From Strigamia acuminata (taxonomy: Eukaryota > Arthropoda > Chilopoda > Geophilomorpha > Linotaeniidae): DNA of 64,000 nt. Under the pieces are notes generated by a model. That model was given only the letters and a program-made list of their open reading frames with translations, had not been told where the DNA came from and did not search any database. The stretch spans positions 28,172,427 to 28,236,426 of the forward strand of contig OX442315.1 in assembly GCA_949358305.1 (NCBI GenBank). The letters run 5' to 3'. Shown here in pieces: positions 7,841 to 20,000 of the stretch (positions within the stretch are counted from its first letter, which is position 1; every line of letters starts with the position of its first letter). A program made the translations under genes and the position numbers.

Positions 7841-10014
7841 TTAGTCTTCCGCCGCTTCGTCTACTTTTTCGGGATTCGTCCCGGACTTGTCTGATTTATC
7901 TGTTTTTTTCTTCTTTTTCTTTGCAGTCTTTTTGGCAGATGTGTTCAATAATTGCTGTTAAAACCAAACAAATTAAACCCAACTCTTATTTACGCACAAA
8001 TGCAAAACAAACCTTCAATTCAGGATCATCTATGGTAAATTCTGATTTATAACAATCACTTTCCAAAGGCAGCCCCGTAATTTTATGAGAGCCACTCGGC
8101 ATCAAGAGGACAGTAAATTTAAACTGGGCAGAAAATTCACCTAAAAATTGTAAAAAAAAATAAATAAAACAAACAAACAATAAATCGTATCAATATTTAC
8201 CTTCTTTCTCGTATAAAACATGAAAAGGTTCCAATAATTTGTGGGTGATACATTCCTTTACTCCCATTTTAGCCTTCTTTTCATCCTCTACCGACCTATA
8301 ATAATTCAACAATTTTATTGTAGATAATCGGAGGTGTTAACCACACTTACCTCAATGTGAATGGCATCATTCCAAATCGTTTATCAATTTCGCTATAAAA
8401 CGCTAAAAATAAAAATAAATAAACATGTCTAATTAACAAAAAAATCTATTTTTTCTTATACCTCGCGAAGCTTTCATTTTTAGCTGATAAATCGTGTCAG
8501 TTTTTTTGAAAACAGTTGTTCGGGCATCCATTTCACGACCTTTCCCGTCACCAGTACTAATAAGTACATCGACTGCATAAACTTCATACACTTCAAAATC
8601 ACATTTTTCGTGATCTTTCCTATGAAATTAAAAATATCCAAAAAAAATCGTGAAATTATCATAAACCACAACATATTAATTAACTCAATTTACTTTTGGG
8701 CCTCTGTTGGATTTTGAATAATTGTTTTTTCACCATCGATGGTAAACTGTTTTAACTGATGAGAAAGCACGCCTTCAATCGGTTTACATTTATAACTTTC
8801 GACAACTTGCTGCACTTTTTCGGTAATCATATTGTTCTGAAATCAATTGATAATCCTTTAGTTTTGGTTTCCCCTTTTCTAATTTTATTCCAAAAAAGTA
8901 CCTGATTTCCTGGTTTAACTAGCCTCAAAGCAGCCTCCGATGCTAAATGAGCCGCAACAATAACGTCAGCTTTTCTTCCGGTTGCCGGAGCATCCTTTTA
9001 AATAAATTAAATAAATCAAATTCAAATGCCACAGCTTCTACTGACAATCGTTATTCAATCTCTATCCAAAAAACAGGTTATTAGCGATTAAAACCACCCA
9101 TTTGTAGTTTGACCTTCGTCAAGTGTAAACACGAATGTTTCGCAATAACGATTTGACAACCAATTCGTTGCCTTTCTCATTTAAAACACACGCACGCTTC
9201 TCCAATTCTACCTTTGTAGCGCCAACTACTACCGTATGTGCCGTTACTGCAATAAAACCGTCGACATGAACTCCCAAGTCTCTGAAATATTAAAATTTCG
9301 CAAACATTATCATCAATTTCAAATACATCGCGAAAGAAATTACACTTTAACCACATCGCCCGCTTTCATAACGCAATCTGAATCTGTTTTCAGTGGAGAA
9401 TAATGACAAATGCAATTATTAACTGAAACACAGGTGGGAAAGGCCACACCTACAAAAAAACAACATACAAACAAATTAGTATTAATTAATCGCCAAACGA
9501 AATCAACAAATACAAACCTTTCTTCATATCCTTTTCCTTTTTGAACACTTTATTTGTTTCGTCAACTATTAGCTGATCTCCTAATTCGCATAGTTCTCGC
9601 ACTGAAGTTTCTGGTTTGCATTTCTCTAGCACCAGCTTCAGGACTTCTGAAATGAGCAAATAAAGCACGTGGTCACATTCTGTTTACAAAATTAATCAAT
9701 ACACAAACAAAACACTAAATACTTGTACGAAATGTATTAAAACGCATTAAATGACAGCCTAACACACTGGATTGTGTGGAATATTATTACAATATGATTG
9801 AATTCGGCAATAAAAAGCAACGATGGCCCGCCAACATATGCCTCAAAGCTGGAGTTTTGTTGGAGGTTTGGCACAGATTTCTTGACAAATAAATTTGTGG
9901 CGGTAGTTAGATGACACGCAACAACTTACTATTAACCATTTCTCCTGCCATTTTATATTTGGTGACCACAAGGTCTTCGGCAATAGTCTTCTCCACATTG
10001 TCTTTGTCCGCCAT
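7841..10014 (-). CDS. PA2G4: PA2G4 / EBP1 (proliferation-associated 2G4)
   Basis: Ten exons read cleanly on the minus strand: 9930-10014, 9518-9646, 9344-9449, 9212-9281, 8902-8994, 8694-8836, 8462-8619, 8351-8402, 8201-8295, 8013-8140, with a last coding exon 7841-7954. Introns are GT..AG and frame is preserved across the junctions I checked. The product starts [20 protein letters not shown] and carries the pita-bread (methionine aminopeptidase) fold blocks '[13 protein letters not shown]', '[14 protein letters not shown]' and 'ATGRKADVI'. The Lys-rich C-terminus ends in EAAED. PA2G4 is a catalytically inactive MetAP homologue that binds ErbB3, RNA and the ribosome exit region. Family identity is secure; exon ends are by eye. 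Confidence 0.93.
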
Positions 10015-10492
10015 TTTAAAAATGTAACAACTATCTACTACACAAAGCGGTGGCGCAAGTGGCGCTGATTTTTAAGATCCGGGTATTACTGGTGAAGACG
10101 CCAGCTGGTGACAGTTTATGAAATTAACATAGGAAAATATATTTTCTTTTCAGTTTATTTTTTACTTTTTTTTAAAAAAAGTTTTTCTTTCTTTTTTTCG
10201 GCAGCGCAAGAGTTACTCAAAAATAATAAAAATATTTAATGCTCGTTTTAGTTTTAATATTAAAATAAATTTATACAGTTTTTGAATAATAATTTAACTT
10301 TCGTTATTTTTTCTTGTGTTTTGATTACAAAACAATCCATAGGAATTTAACCATTTGGTGTTATTTTTATTTTCTGAATGGAAATACAAATAAATGACAC
10401 TGGGATGTTATACACAGCATGCTTTTGGTTATAATTACATACAATGACAACTCGAATTACTTTTGTTCCTATTTGGTCTTATCCAATTCAGA
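10015..10492. other. Shared 5' region between PA2G4 (-) and sushi/Ig gene (+)
   Basis: About 480 bp between divergent start codons. It is AT-rich, and I see no TATA-like element placed convincingly for either gene. Confidence 0.4.
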
Positions 10493-10510
10493 ATGTTAGC
10501 AGACAGGACG

Positions 10511-11126
10511 ATGTTGATCATCATTTATCTTGCAGTAAATTTTTTTGCAACATTTGCAACCAAAGGTAGGAAATATTGAAATTTATTTAAACAGATTTGA
10601 AAAAATTTTCTCCATTACTTACAAATTTTTGATAAATTTCTACATAAAAAAAAAAATGAGAAATTTCGAAATTGAATGTAGACTAACTAACGATATAGAA
10701 ACACAGTTTACAATTCCGTTCTAATGGGAACATAAAACCAGCCGTTCCTTGCAACGAGTTGTTTGCTACGCCTCTGAAAGCTGCAGCGCAGTGCAGTGCA
10801 GCGCATCAAATTCGGTTCATAACTTCAAATAAAATCGCATTTGTTTCCTTTGTTTCAGAAAACTGCACTGTTCCTGAAATTCAGAATGGTTATGTTCACG
10901 AATTGACCAAATATAGTGAATATATTCTGCTTGTAAGTATATAAAAGTAAGTACAATTGGGTGCTAATACAGAGTTTCCAAAAAGGAACCAGGGGCTCTT
11001 TTACCACACAACACAGAAATATTAGTTACATGCGATGAAGATTTTGACATAACAGCAAATCGACTTGTGGACGAAAATTTCGCACTGAAATGCGACGACG
11101 GAAACTTCGAGTTCGTGCCGTTTTGC

Positions 11127-11161
<35 letters not shown>

Positions 11162-13154
11162 ATTTAGTTATCATGTATATTAAATAATGAATTAATTTTA
11201 GTTGCGAAACCTAATTATGAAATGATGCCTGGCAGAGGGAGATTAATGGGCAACAGAGGACGCGATAGATTTCACAAAATCCTAAACAAGCTCTCATGCC
11301 TTTACGAAGTAAGAGGAGAAAATATTATGGCATTTCATAATGGATCTCAAATAACACGTAATACTTATTTATCATTATAAAACCACCCATAAACGTTCGA
11401 TTTAAACAAACACTTATTATTATTACCGATATTGTAAACCATACGTGTATATTTAAATCGAATTTCACAAAGTCAATATTTACCAACAACATAACCATGT
11501 TTCAGGAAACACAACTTTCCATGATAGTACCACTTTGAATTTCCGTTGCACCGACATTTCAACATTTTCTTTACTTGGTAACATGAGTCGAACATGTGAA
11601 GAAGGAAAATGGAGCGGAAAAACTCCTCATTGCATTCGGCTTTACCCTCACAGCTGTAAGGATTAGATTTAGACCATTAAACCATTAGATTTGTTTGTAT
11701 AACAAGTTAAAACATTTTATAACTTATTATTACCAGTCTATTCCCCACCTGTTATCTCACACGTCGTTGCACTTGACGAATTCACAATACTGGATAATGG
11801 CAGTCTTTCCGTACTACAACATACCAACTTAACTTTACACTGTTTGTGGTTAAAAGATAACGGAGACCCATATTGGAGAAGAAATGGAAAATACATTGAC
11901 AATGAAGTGATTCCATCGAACGTTGGTAATATAAATGAGCATAAAATGATTACAGCATACGATTGCATTGATTTTGCTTTTTCAACAGTATGGAATGAAT
12001 CAGAAAGTTCTTTAGACTTATTTATACCCAGAATCCAATTGAGAGCCGCTGGTTCTTATGTATGTCAAACCCCAAATCGAAAGCGACACGGAATCGATGT
12101 TGTTGTTAAACCGAGATTTCTTCACGATTTTCCAGGATATGGTGATAGCTAAAAAGCCAATTCATTCGACATTTGTCAACACAAACTTAATGATTTCAGA
12201 GGGCGATACCTCAGCATGTATGTTCGAACCCAGACCCTGGTCTAACACATTGGTTTTTATCAATGGAAAAGAAATAAGCAAACTGAAAAATGAATATTTA
12301 AATGGTACCATTCTGAATATTATTTGCGTAAATGTGCTGCAGTATAAAATGGAAGGAAATAAAACAATCGTATGCAAAAATGGGAGTTGGAGAGGTCTAT
12401 GGCCAAACTGTACACAACTGAACGATAGTGGTATATTTGCAAAATATATTTTAAATTATTGAATTAATTTTTTTTAAATATAAAATTCGTTATTCTACTT
12501 TTCAGCCGATTCCTCACCCCCATTGGATATCCAAATTACTGGCTCTGATAAATCTTATTTCGTGGACGATAACGGTATTGTAATAGTACCAAAAGAAACG
12601 ACCGTGTCCTTCGTTTGTCAATACAGCGGCGGTAAGCCTATAATGGCGCTACACGGAGCAAGACTTCGCCAAATAATGGGTACAACACCAATTTTAATGA
12701 GTAAATTTGCAATTATAAATTATTTACTTTCGATTTAGGACAAACTCGTGCTGGCAGCTCAACAAATTGGTATCTTCGTGCAGATATCCCAACAAACTCA
12801 ATTAGTTTCACGTTTTTCTGCAAAATCCCTCGAAAAGATTTGAATTTATTCCATTCAGTGGAAGTCGTTGCTAAAGGTGAAATCTGTTTGTTCAATTATT
12901 AAATCGTAGAGTAGGTAATTAACTAATTTTCCCTAGGTTCCTGCAAAATGGATGCGAGGAAAATGCAATACAGATGGAGAGGAAGTAGAATACTCCCTGC
13001 GCCTGACCGCCAAATGTTTGTTGAAGAAGAGTTAGTGAATGTCCAATGTGACAACAGCACTTCCAGTGTAATTCCCACATATTTTCGTTGTGGTGATAAG
13101 GGAAATTGGATTGCAGGCCCCAATCAAAGATGCAGACCAACCAGAAAAAGATAA
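10511..13154 (+). CDS. Secreted sushi (CCP)/Ig-domain protein, Hikaru genki-like
   Basis: Exons: 10511-10565, 10859-10932, 10986-11127, 11202-11357, 11506-11655, 11737-about 12104, about 12136-12430, 12506-12700, 12739-12876, 12937-13154. Their sum is a multiple of three, giving about 596 residues. A signal peptide (MLIIIYLAVNFFATFATK) opens the protein; an alternative ATG lies at 10493. Cys-paired CCP-like modules precede an Ig-like domain ('LTLHCLW...GDPYWR...GSYVCQTP', within 11750-12100) and more CCP-like modules follow. One Ig embedded among CCP domains, and the CLW/GDPYW and CQTP wording, recalls insect Hikaru genki, a synaptic-cleft matrix protein. Several CCP modules are divergent. 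The function is inferred from architecture only. Confidence 0.72.
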
Positions 13155-13417
13155 TTTAACCGCCAAAAGATTATTTAGTTAATCCATGTTTATCTAATCC
13201 CAAATTGTAATTTAAGAAATGAGAAATTAGAGTTCTGTAATCTACAATGAATTTCATTAAAACAAATACTTGTACAGAAATAGATAAGAATTAATACTAT
13301 AGATCGCTAAGGTATTTACAATATATATTTTTTTAAATATTCTCTTACTTAGTTCATTGCACGTATATAAGAAATAATTGTGAACCTTTAAAGCTTAATA
13401 TAATCTCGTGAATAATA
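13155..13417. other. Convergent 3' flanks of sushi/Ig gene and ZO-1
   Basis: AT-rich spacer with no coding signal. Part of it (from about 13300) matches the 3' flank of the second ZU5 unit near 14390, marking the edge of the tandem duplication. Confidence 0.5.
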
Positions 13418-14066
13418 TTAAAAGTGATCGACTAGAAGAATAACATAATCTCCATCAACACGCCACTGTCTGCTCTCTTTATCCAGCGATAAGTTTTGCC
13501 ATTTGCTACGATTACCTGCCAAATGAGAATCAAATGTCAAGTATTTACATATAATTACATTAAAATCAATTTACCTGTGGGCGTTTCACTAATTTTAAGC
13601 GCAAACGACCAATCCTCCTGATTTTTAGTGGCACAATGCGGTAATCGTAACTCCACAGGTTTACTGAAGTTCACGCCATGCGGGCCACACATTACAAGAG
13701 GACTTAGCAATTTCTCTCCTAAAAAAAGAATAAATAAATGTTAAATTGTAATTATGTTAATATTAAAATCGTAATCACCTTTGTCTTTATTCAGAGGTGG
13801 CAACAATTTGTTGTCCTGACACACTTTTAAAAATATTTCCTGTTCAGAATTGGGTGGAAGAGCGCCCGGTGGAATAACGAGACAAACCCCCGTCTTGGGA
13901 CACACTATTTTACCCCCTTCAGCACCAAATTTGCCTCGTCCTGATCCTAAAATTGCATTATTTACTTCTTGGACATTCCCATTGGTATCTTGGTTATCTT
14001 CAGTGGAAGTTGACGAAGAGGAGCCGGAACTGGAGCTGGATTCAACATCAACAATCCCAACAGACC
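13418..14066 (-). CDS. ZO-1 terminal unit A: ZU5 exons (distal copy)
   Basis: Terminal exon set A starts at the acceptor before '[14 protein letters not shown]' (about 14066). It encodes a Ser-rich linker and a ZU5 domain ('[20 protein letters not shown]'), and ends '..YVILLVDHF' with a stop at 13418-13420. The linker, the ZU5 start '[11 protein letters not shown]' and the 'VCQDNK' block each match unit B one for one. It joins the same upstream donor ('DTLK', phase 2), so it can only be used instead of unit B. The C-terminal 'L(V/I)DHF' end is conserved in ZO-1 proteins of other animals. Confidence 0.85.
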
Positions 14067-17000
14067 TTCATGTATAATGTTGAAATTAAGAAATTAAAAA
14101 ATATAAATAATTTTTGCTTCGCCATATAAAATCATTAGTAAGTGCGACAATGTGTGAAGGTGTAAACATGCATGTGCTGTGCTATTTGGAAATCATGCTC
14201 AACAAACAGTGCATTGGGTGAAATTAGTTTATTGGGCAATACAACTGTACAGTTTACAGAATAACCAATAACAAATGCGCCCCACAAACCCTTCCCTCGG
14301 CTTTAACGGGCAATATTGTAAAATATCAAGAGAAAAATTACTCTACTTACTCATAATTTAAATACCAGAAATACAATAGATAATAACATAGTTTTCTACA
14401 GTATTTACAATATGTATTTAGTAATATAATCTTTGGCACATTTAGAAATAATTGTAACCCTTCCAAAATCTGCTATAATCTCATTAATAACATTTAAAAA
14501 TGATCAACTAGAAGAGTAACATAGTCTCCATCTTGGCTCCCTTTATCCAGAGATAAGTTTTGCCATTTACTATGGTCACCTAGCAAAAAAATAAAAAAAT
14601 AAAATAAAATAATAATTGTCTTAAATATTACAATAAATTTACCTATAGGGTTCTCACTAGCAATTGCCCAATCGCCCTGACTTTCAGCAGAATGGGGTAT
14701 GCGCAACTCAACAGATTTATTAAAAGTCAGGCCTTGAGGTCCACAAATCACGAGCGGACTTAACAATTTCTCACCTGCAGAATAAAAAAATCCAAAAAAA
14801 TTAAAAATTTAACTTGCATACATTCAAATTTATACATCACCTCTATCTTCATCCACCGGAAGCAAAATCTTATTATCCCGACACACTTTGAAAAAAATCT
14901 CCTGTTCAGTATTAGAAGACAAAGCGCCTGGTGGAATGACGAGACAAACTCCCGTCTTGGAACATTCAATTTTCCCCCCTTCAACACCAATTTTGCCACG
15001 AGCTGATCCTAAAACCAACTGATTAGCTTCCTGAACACTTCCTTTACCGTCCTGGCTATCTTCACTAGAAGTTGAAGAGTCGGAAGAGGAGGAGCCGGAA
15101 CTGGACTCCACATCACCAATCCCAACAGACCTTCATTTACAAGGCCCAAATTAGGATCGATATAAACATCATCTCGTTCACCGTAATAAAATTAGTAAGT
15201 GCAACAACATATGAAGGTGCCAAACATGCTTGTGCTGTTTGGAAATCATGCTCGACAAACAAGTGAACAAAGTGCGTTGGGTGAAATTAGTTTATTGGGT
15301 AATACAGATATTTTAACTGTACAGTTTATAGAATAACAAGCAAATTCGTTTTACAAACCCTTCCCTCTTCAGTTCATGTGCAATATTGTCTTGCTTAATT
15401 ACAGGTGCAAAATGTCAAGTGACTTTGAGATGAACGGGACAAAGCAACAAAAAGAATCACACATCAACAGTTTAGACTCCACTTACTTCAGAGTATCCAC
15501 GTTGACAGTGAGCGGCGAGAAGCCGTGCAGCGAGTTTGGTTTTTTATACAGTTCAAACGCGCTGCCACGGTTTTCCCTGTTAGACAAGTCCAAACCACTC
15601 GCGTCTCGGTGGTGATGCGCCACTTCTCGCGGTGGCGGTACATTGTAATAGTAGCCACCGCCACCGCCTCTTCGGCTCGGACTCGCCGTTTTGTGGGTGG
15701 TGTCGTAATTCCGATCTAAACTGCTTCCTTGGCCGGAATCGAATCCGGCACTGTCCGAATCACATCGTGTCTTCATCCCTCCGTTAACGAGTCGTTCGGC
15801 TATCGTATTGTGATCATTCAGTCCGTAACTTTTCCCGGCGTAGTAATTCGTCGCGGGTCTCATTGCGTAATCGTTCTCGTTATAATTATTCAAACGACCG
15901 CTGTCGGGTTTGGCGATGTCGTACATTAATTTATTCCTCGCCACCTCGTCCTCTCGATTCCAGTAGTTTTCGGCTGGTAATCCCGAGTTGGGCGAGCGGT
16001 AGTTTTTTGGCTTCGGTGGAGGTACGGGTTTGTATTCGTTTCTACTACTAATTACCGTATATGCAAGAACGAAAAGTAAATAAACTAGCTCTCAAAATAG
16101 CAAAACTCACCTATATTTAGGTGCATTCAACTCTAGCATTTTGTTCCTAATCGGTTGTGAAGTCGATCGCGTGTATCTGTACGGATCGTGCAGCATTCTC
16201 AGTTGCTGTTCTCTCGCTTTCGCATCGTCTGGGAGTCCAACTGGCAGTTTTCCGTAAGAATCACTCCCGTACGATAACGTTTCGCTACTGTTTTGATAAC
16301 TGTACGGCTTTTCAGGACTTTTTTGGGTAGCATTTATGTAATTTCCAGCTCCAGGGTTCGGTTCAATATTATCTAAAATTTAAAAATGGTTAATTATTTT
16401 ATTTTTATTATTGAAATTTAAATTTATACCATTGAATCCAAACAACCGTTCATGAGCTGACCGTAAATGGAATGGTTTACTCCCTCGGTCAATTTTTGGC
16501 GGCACTTTTGGAGGTGAACGAGACTTTGTGCTGTATGGATCTAATGCATGCTCACCGGATAAAATCAGTTAATCGTAACTTTTAAATCGATTTATAAAAA
16601 TTACCCATTGGATCTCCATTAGTTCTCTCCGAGTATGTATCACTTACAGGTCTCGAACTATAAGCATTATATTTGTGTCTTGGTTCAACTGCGTGTTGAG
16701 ATATTGAGTTCCGATTTTCATTCGACGAATAATATTTACTATAAAACTGTTCTTCAGTCGCAGCTAAACAATAAAAATGTTCATTTACATTTATTCCACA
16801 GGTAATTCATCTAGTTTAATTACCATCAACTCGTTTTGGATCTACCGCGGAAGCTTGCGAAGGATAGGGACAATTATCAAACTCCTTTCCAAGAAAAAAA
16901 ATGTTAGTTATTCAAAAATTATCTTAATCCGAGTTATACTTGCATTGTACGGTGGTGGACCGTGATAAGAAGGAAGTCCAATGTCTTCTTGAGTGGCGAT

Positions 17001-20000
17001 GCTTGGATCGGAAGACGCCTTAACCAGCCGTCTGTCTCCGTAAGAAGGAGTAATCGCTTCGTTGGTATTGCGATGATTTATTTCTGTGGCTAAATCCAAA
17101 TCACTTTCAGGAGACGAGGCATAACTCAATCGTGATGTCATTGGAAACAAAAAATCATCCGTGATAGGTTCTTCAGGCTGAAAGCAATATTCCATCATTC
17201 AAATTCCCAGTTTAATATTTAAACGACAAGTCTTAAATTACTTTTGTTTCCGAAATCCAAATCGGCTGCTGCTGTTGCATTTCGATAACTTCTTTTATCT
17301 TCTTGTACCAAGTGTCAGCACTTGTTAAAGTGACAGTTGCTGCAATAATAAATAAAAATTGTGACTAAAATATAAAAATTAGAAAAATATATTACCTGTA
17401 AAAATGTGTGACCAAGTCTTTTCCAGTTTTCCCATGTGATCGAACAACTTCTTAGAGCTTTTTCCAGTGGATTTCGAGAGGCGACTTCTCAAATCTTTAA
17501 TCACGTGTTTATTATCCGCTCTCATGAAGATGACAATAGGATAGAACTGAGCATAATTCAGCCTATCAACGGCATTTGGTGTAATGTCGACAACTGCATG
17601 TTTCCCCTGTCAACAATTTCAATAAATCATCAATAACATTAAAAATCGTAAATAGTGATTACTTACGCGTTCACTAATTTCTTTTATGGCACTGAGACGC
17701 ACAATCGCAGCAGATTTACTCTTTGGTGAATCGTCCAAGTGATTATCAAGTTCTAGAATTTAAAATTAAACATAAAAATACGATTCATTGTATGTATATA
17801 TATATAATAAAACACTTACGTGGCGACACAAATTTAGAAGGAGAATCCTTAAGCAGTTTATCCCGCGCTGCATCGGAAAGTGGCCCCAACAAAATTACGG
17901 GACGAGTAAAACCAGCTGAAATAATTTGATTTTTAATTACTAAAATTAAATCAAGTAAAACCAAATATTCTTAACTTACGATGTCTCAATGTAATTCTCT
18001 CGTAGGATGGAAACTTTGAAGCAGAATCCACTACAAATTAAAAAATAAATATAAAATAAAAAATAAAACGATCATTTCACATGCAAAATGAACAACTTAC
18101 TCAGTAGTTTTGTTCGCCTTGCACTCCGCCTTTTAAAAAAGCTTCCCCGACTTTCAGAAAATGATTCCTTTTTGGCGGAATTTGCTCGTTCCACAGCCAA
18201 TTCCTCTGCTCTGTAAAGACTCCTCATTGTCACGCATCGTCCCGTTATAACACTTTAATTTATCTTACCGGCTTTTATTAGGAATGATGCCTTTCTGCGT
18301 TTGTTGATTATTACGACCAATACGATACACTTGCCACGACCCTACAACTCCATTATACAGCGTATCCACAACATGAAACACATCCCCAATACGGAAGCTC
18401 AACTCAGACTTATTGACATTATCATAATTGAAATGAGTTCTAAAAAAAAATTAAAATAAGTACTAAAAATAACAACCCAATGAATAAAAATGCTTACCTG
18501 ACATAGAAAGAGTCTCCAGCTTGGCTCGCAACAATAGAATCGTATTCCTCTCTTCGATATTGAACGATAAGATCGATTCTGTCTTGCAAATTGAGTAAAT
18601 AAAGCACCGCTTCTTCCCGAGTCACATCTTTCATGTCAAAGTTATTAACCTACAAATTAAACGTGTAAACACACATGGAACTTGTAACTGATCAAAATTT
18701 GTATAATATACACATTTTTCTTCAGTTATTTATCTTTAAACAAGCATCAACTCAAGCATACCTTCAAGATTTTATCGCCTGGCTGAAGACCTTGTAACGA
18801 AGCAGGACTTCCTGGTTGCACAGCAGTTACGAAGATTCCCGTCTGATTGCCACCAGTCAATCTAATCCCCACACTCCCCTCTTTAAGAAAGGAAATAAAA
18901 CGTGGATCTGGCCTAAAAATAAAAACAAATAATTAATACATATCATTATTTTTAAATTAAATCTATATCCCACGCTTACAATGATAATTTTCCTCTTCTC
19001 GATAGGGGGTCATCATCGTACAATTCTGTGAAAAAAAAAAAAGATTAAAAAAATTAAATCAAGATTCAAGAATAATGTATTCAATTTTTCTCCAGATAAC
19101 AAAGCACCTGAATTTAAATGACCTTGTGATAATGGCGTGGAAGGTTGATTTAAATTTCCATCATAATGTGGCGGCGGTGGTCGAGGTGGGGGATCATCCT
19201 CTTCGGGGATTACGCGAGGACGGTTATGATTATGACCCTGGAGCAAAGGCGTAGCCGGTTGATCCAACTGACTAAGCGAAATATCCATCAAAGGTCCCCT
19301 GCTACGTCCACTCATTCTTTGTAAATTAATCCGCAATGCATTAACATTATAAAGTCGTTTGTTTTCAAATATAAGTTACCTCGTCAAATTATTCTTATCC
19401 TCGGGAGGTGGTGGTGGTGAACGGTACTTATCTCCTCTTATTGGCGGTTGTACGTATAAATTTTGATTAGAATAATTCCTCATTTCATTAACATCGCTAA
19501 AGCTATGCATGTTATTGACATCATCTGCAAGAAGCTCCATTTGATTCGCGGGCGCATTCAATTGACTATTAAATCGAATCTGCTTACTTTTTGTGGGTGC
19601 CATCGTGTTGTCGTAAACATTTTGAGTATTTTCATTAACGTTTTTTGTGGTTTCTCGTCGAACCACCAACTGCAATTTCTCCTTGCAATTTTCTATCAGT
19701 TTCTTGGCCTCCTTTAATGTCAATGAATCAGTTGTAGCGTTGTTGATCTGCGGCGACAGTATAATTTTGTAGCAATAAAAAAGGAAAAAAAAGTTAATTA
19801 ATTAATTTTCTACCTTTGTAATAATGTCTCCTTCAGCCACACCAGAAGCGTCTTTACCGATGATATTTTTATTCGTAATCTCTTTAATAAATAATTTACA
19901 ACCAAGAACAATTCCAAAATCTACAACGTAAGAAAAAAATTAAACAGATTAAAAGATTAAATACAATTAATTAATTATGGTAATTAAACAAAAACGCACC

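Larger units (their letters stand above)
13300..15420. repeat. Tandem duplication of about 1.05-1.1 kb covering ZU5 exons, introns and 3' flank
   Basis: Copy A is about 13300-14370 and copy B about 14390-15420. Non-coding parts are recognisable in both: 'ggtgaaattagtttattggg' (near 14217 and 15278), 'ttggaaatcatgctc' (14188 and 15239), 'acaaacccttccctc' (14284 and 15353) and 'agtatttacaatat' type sequence after the stops. The retained introns show a genomic rather than RNA-mediated duplication. Confidence 0.85.
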
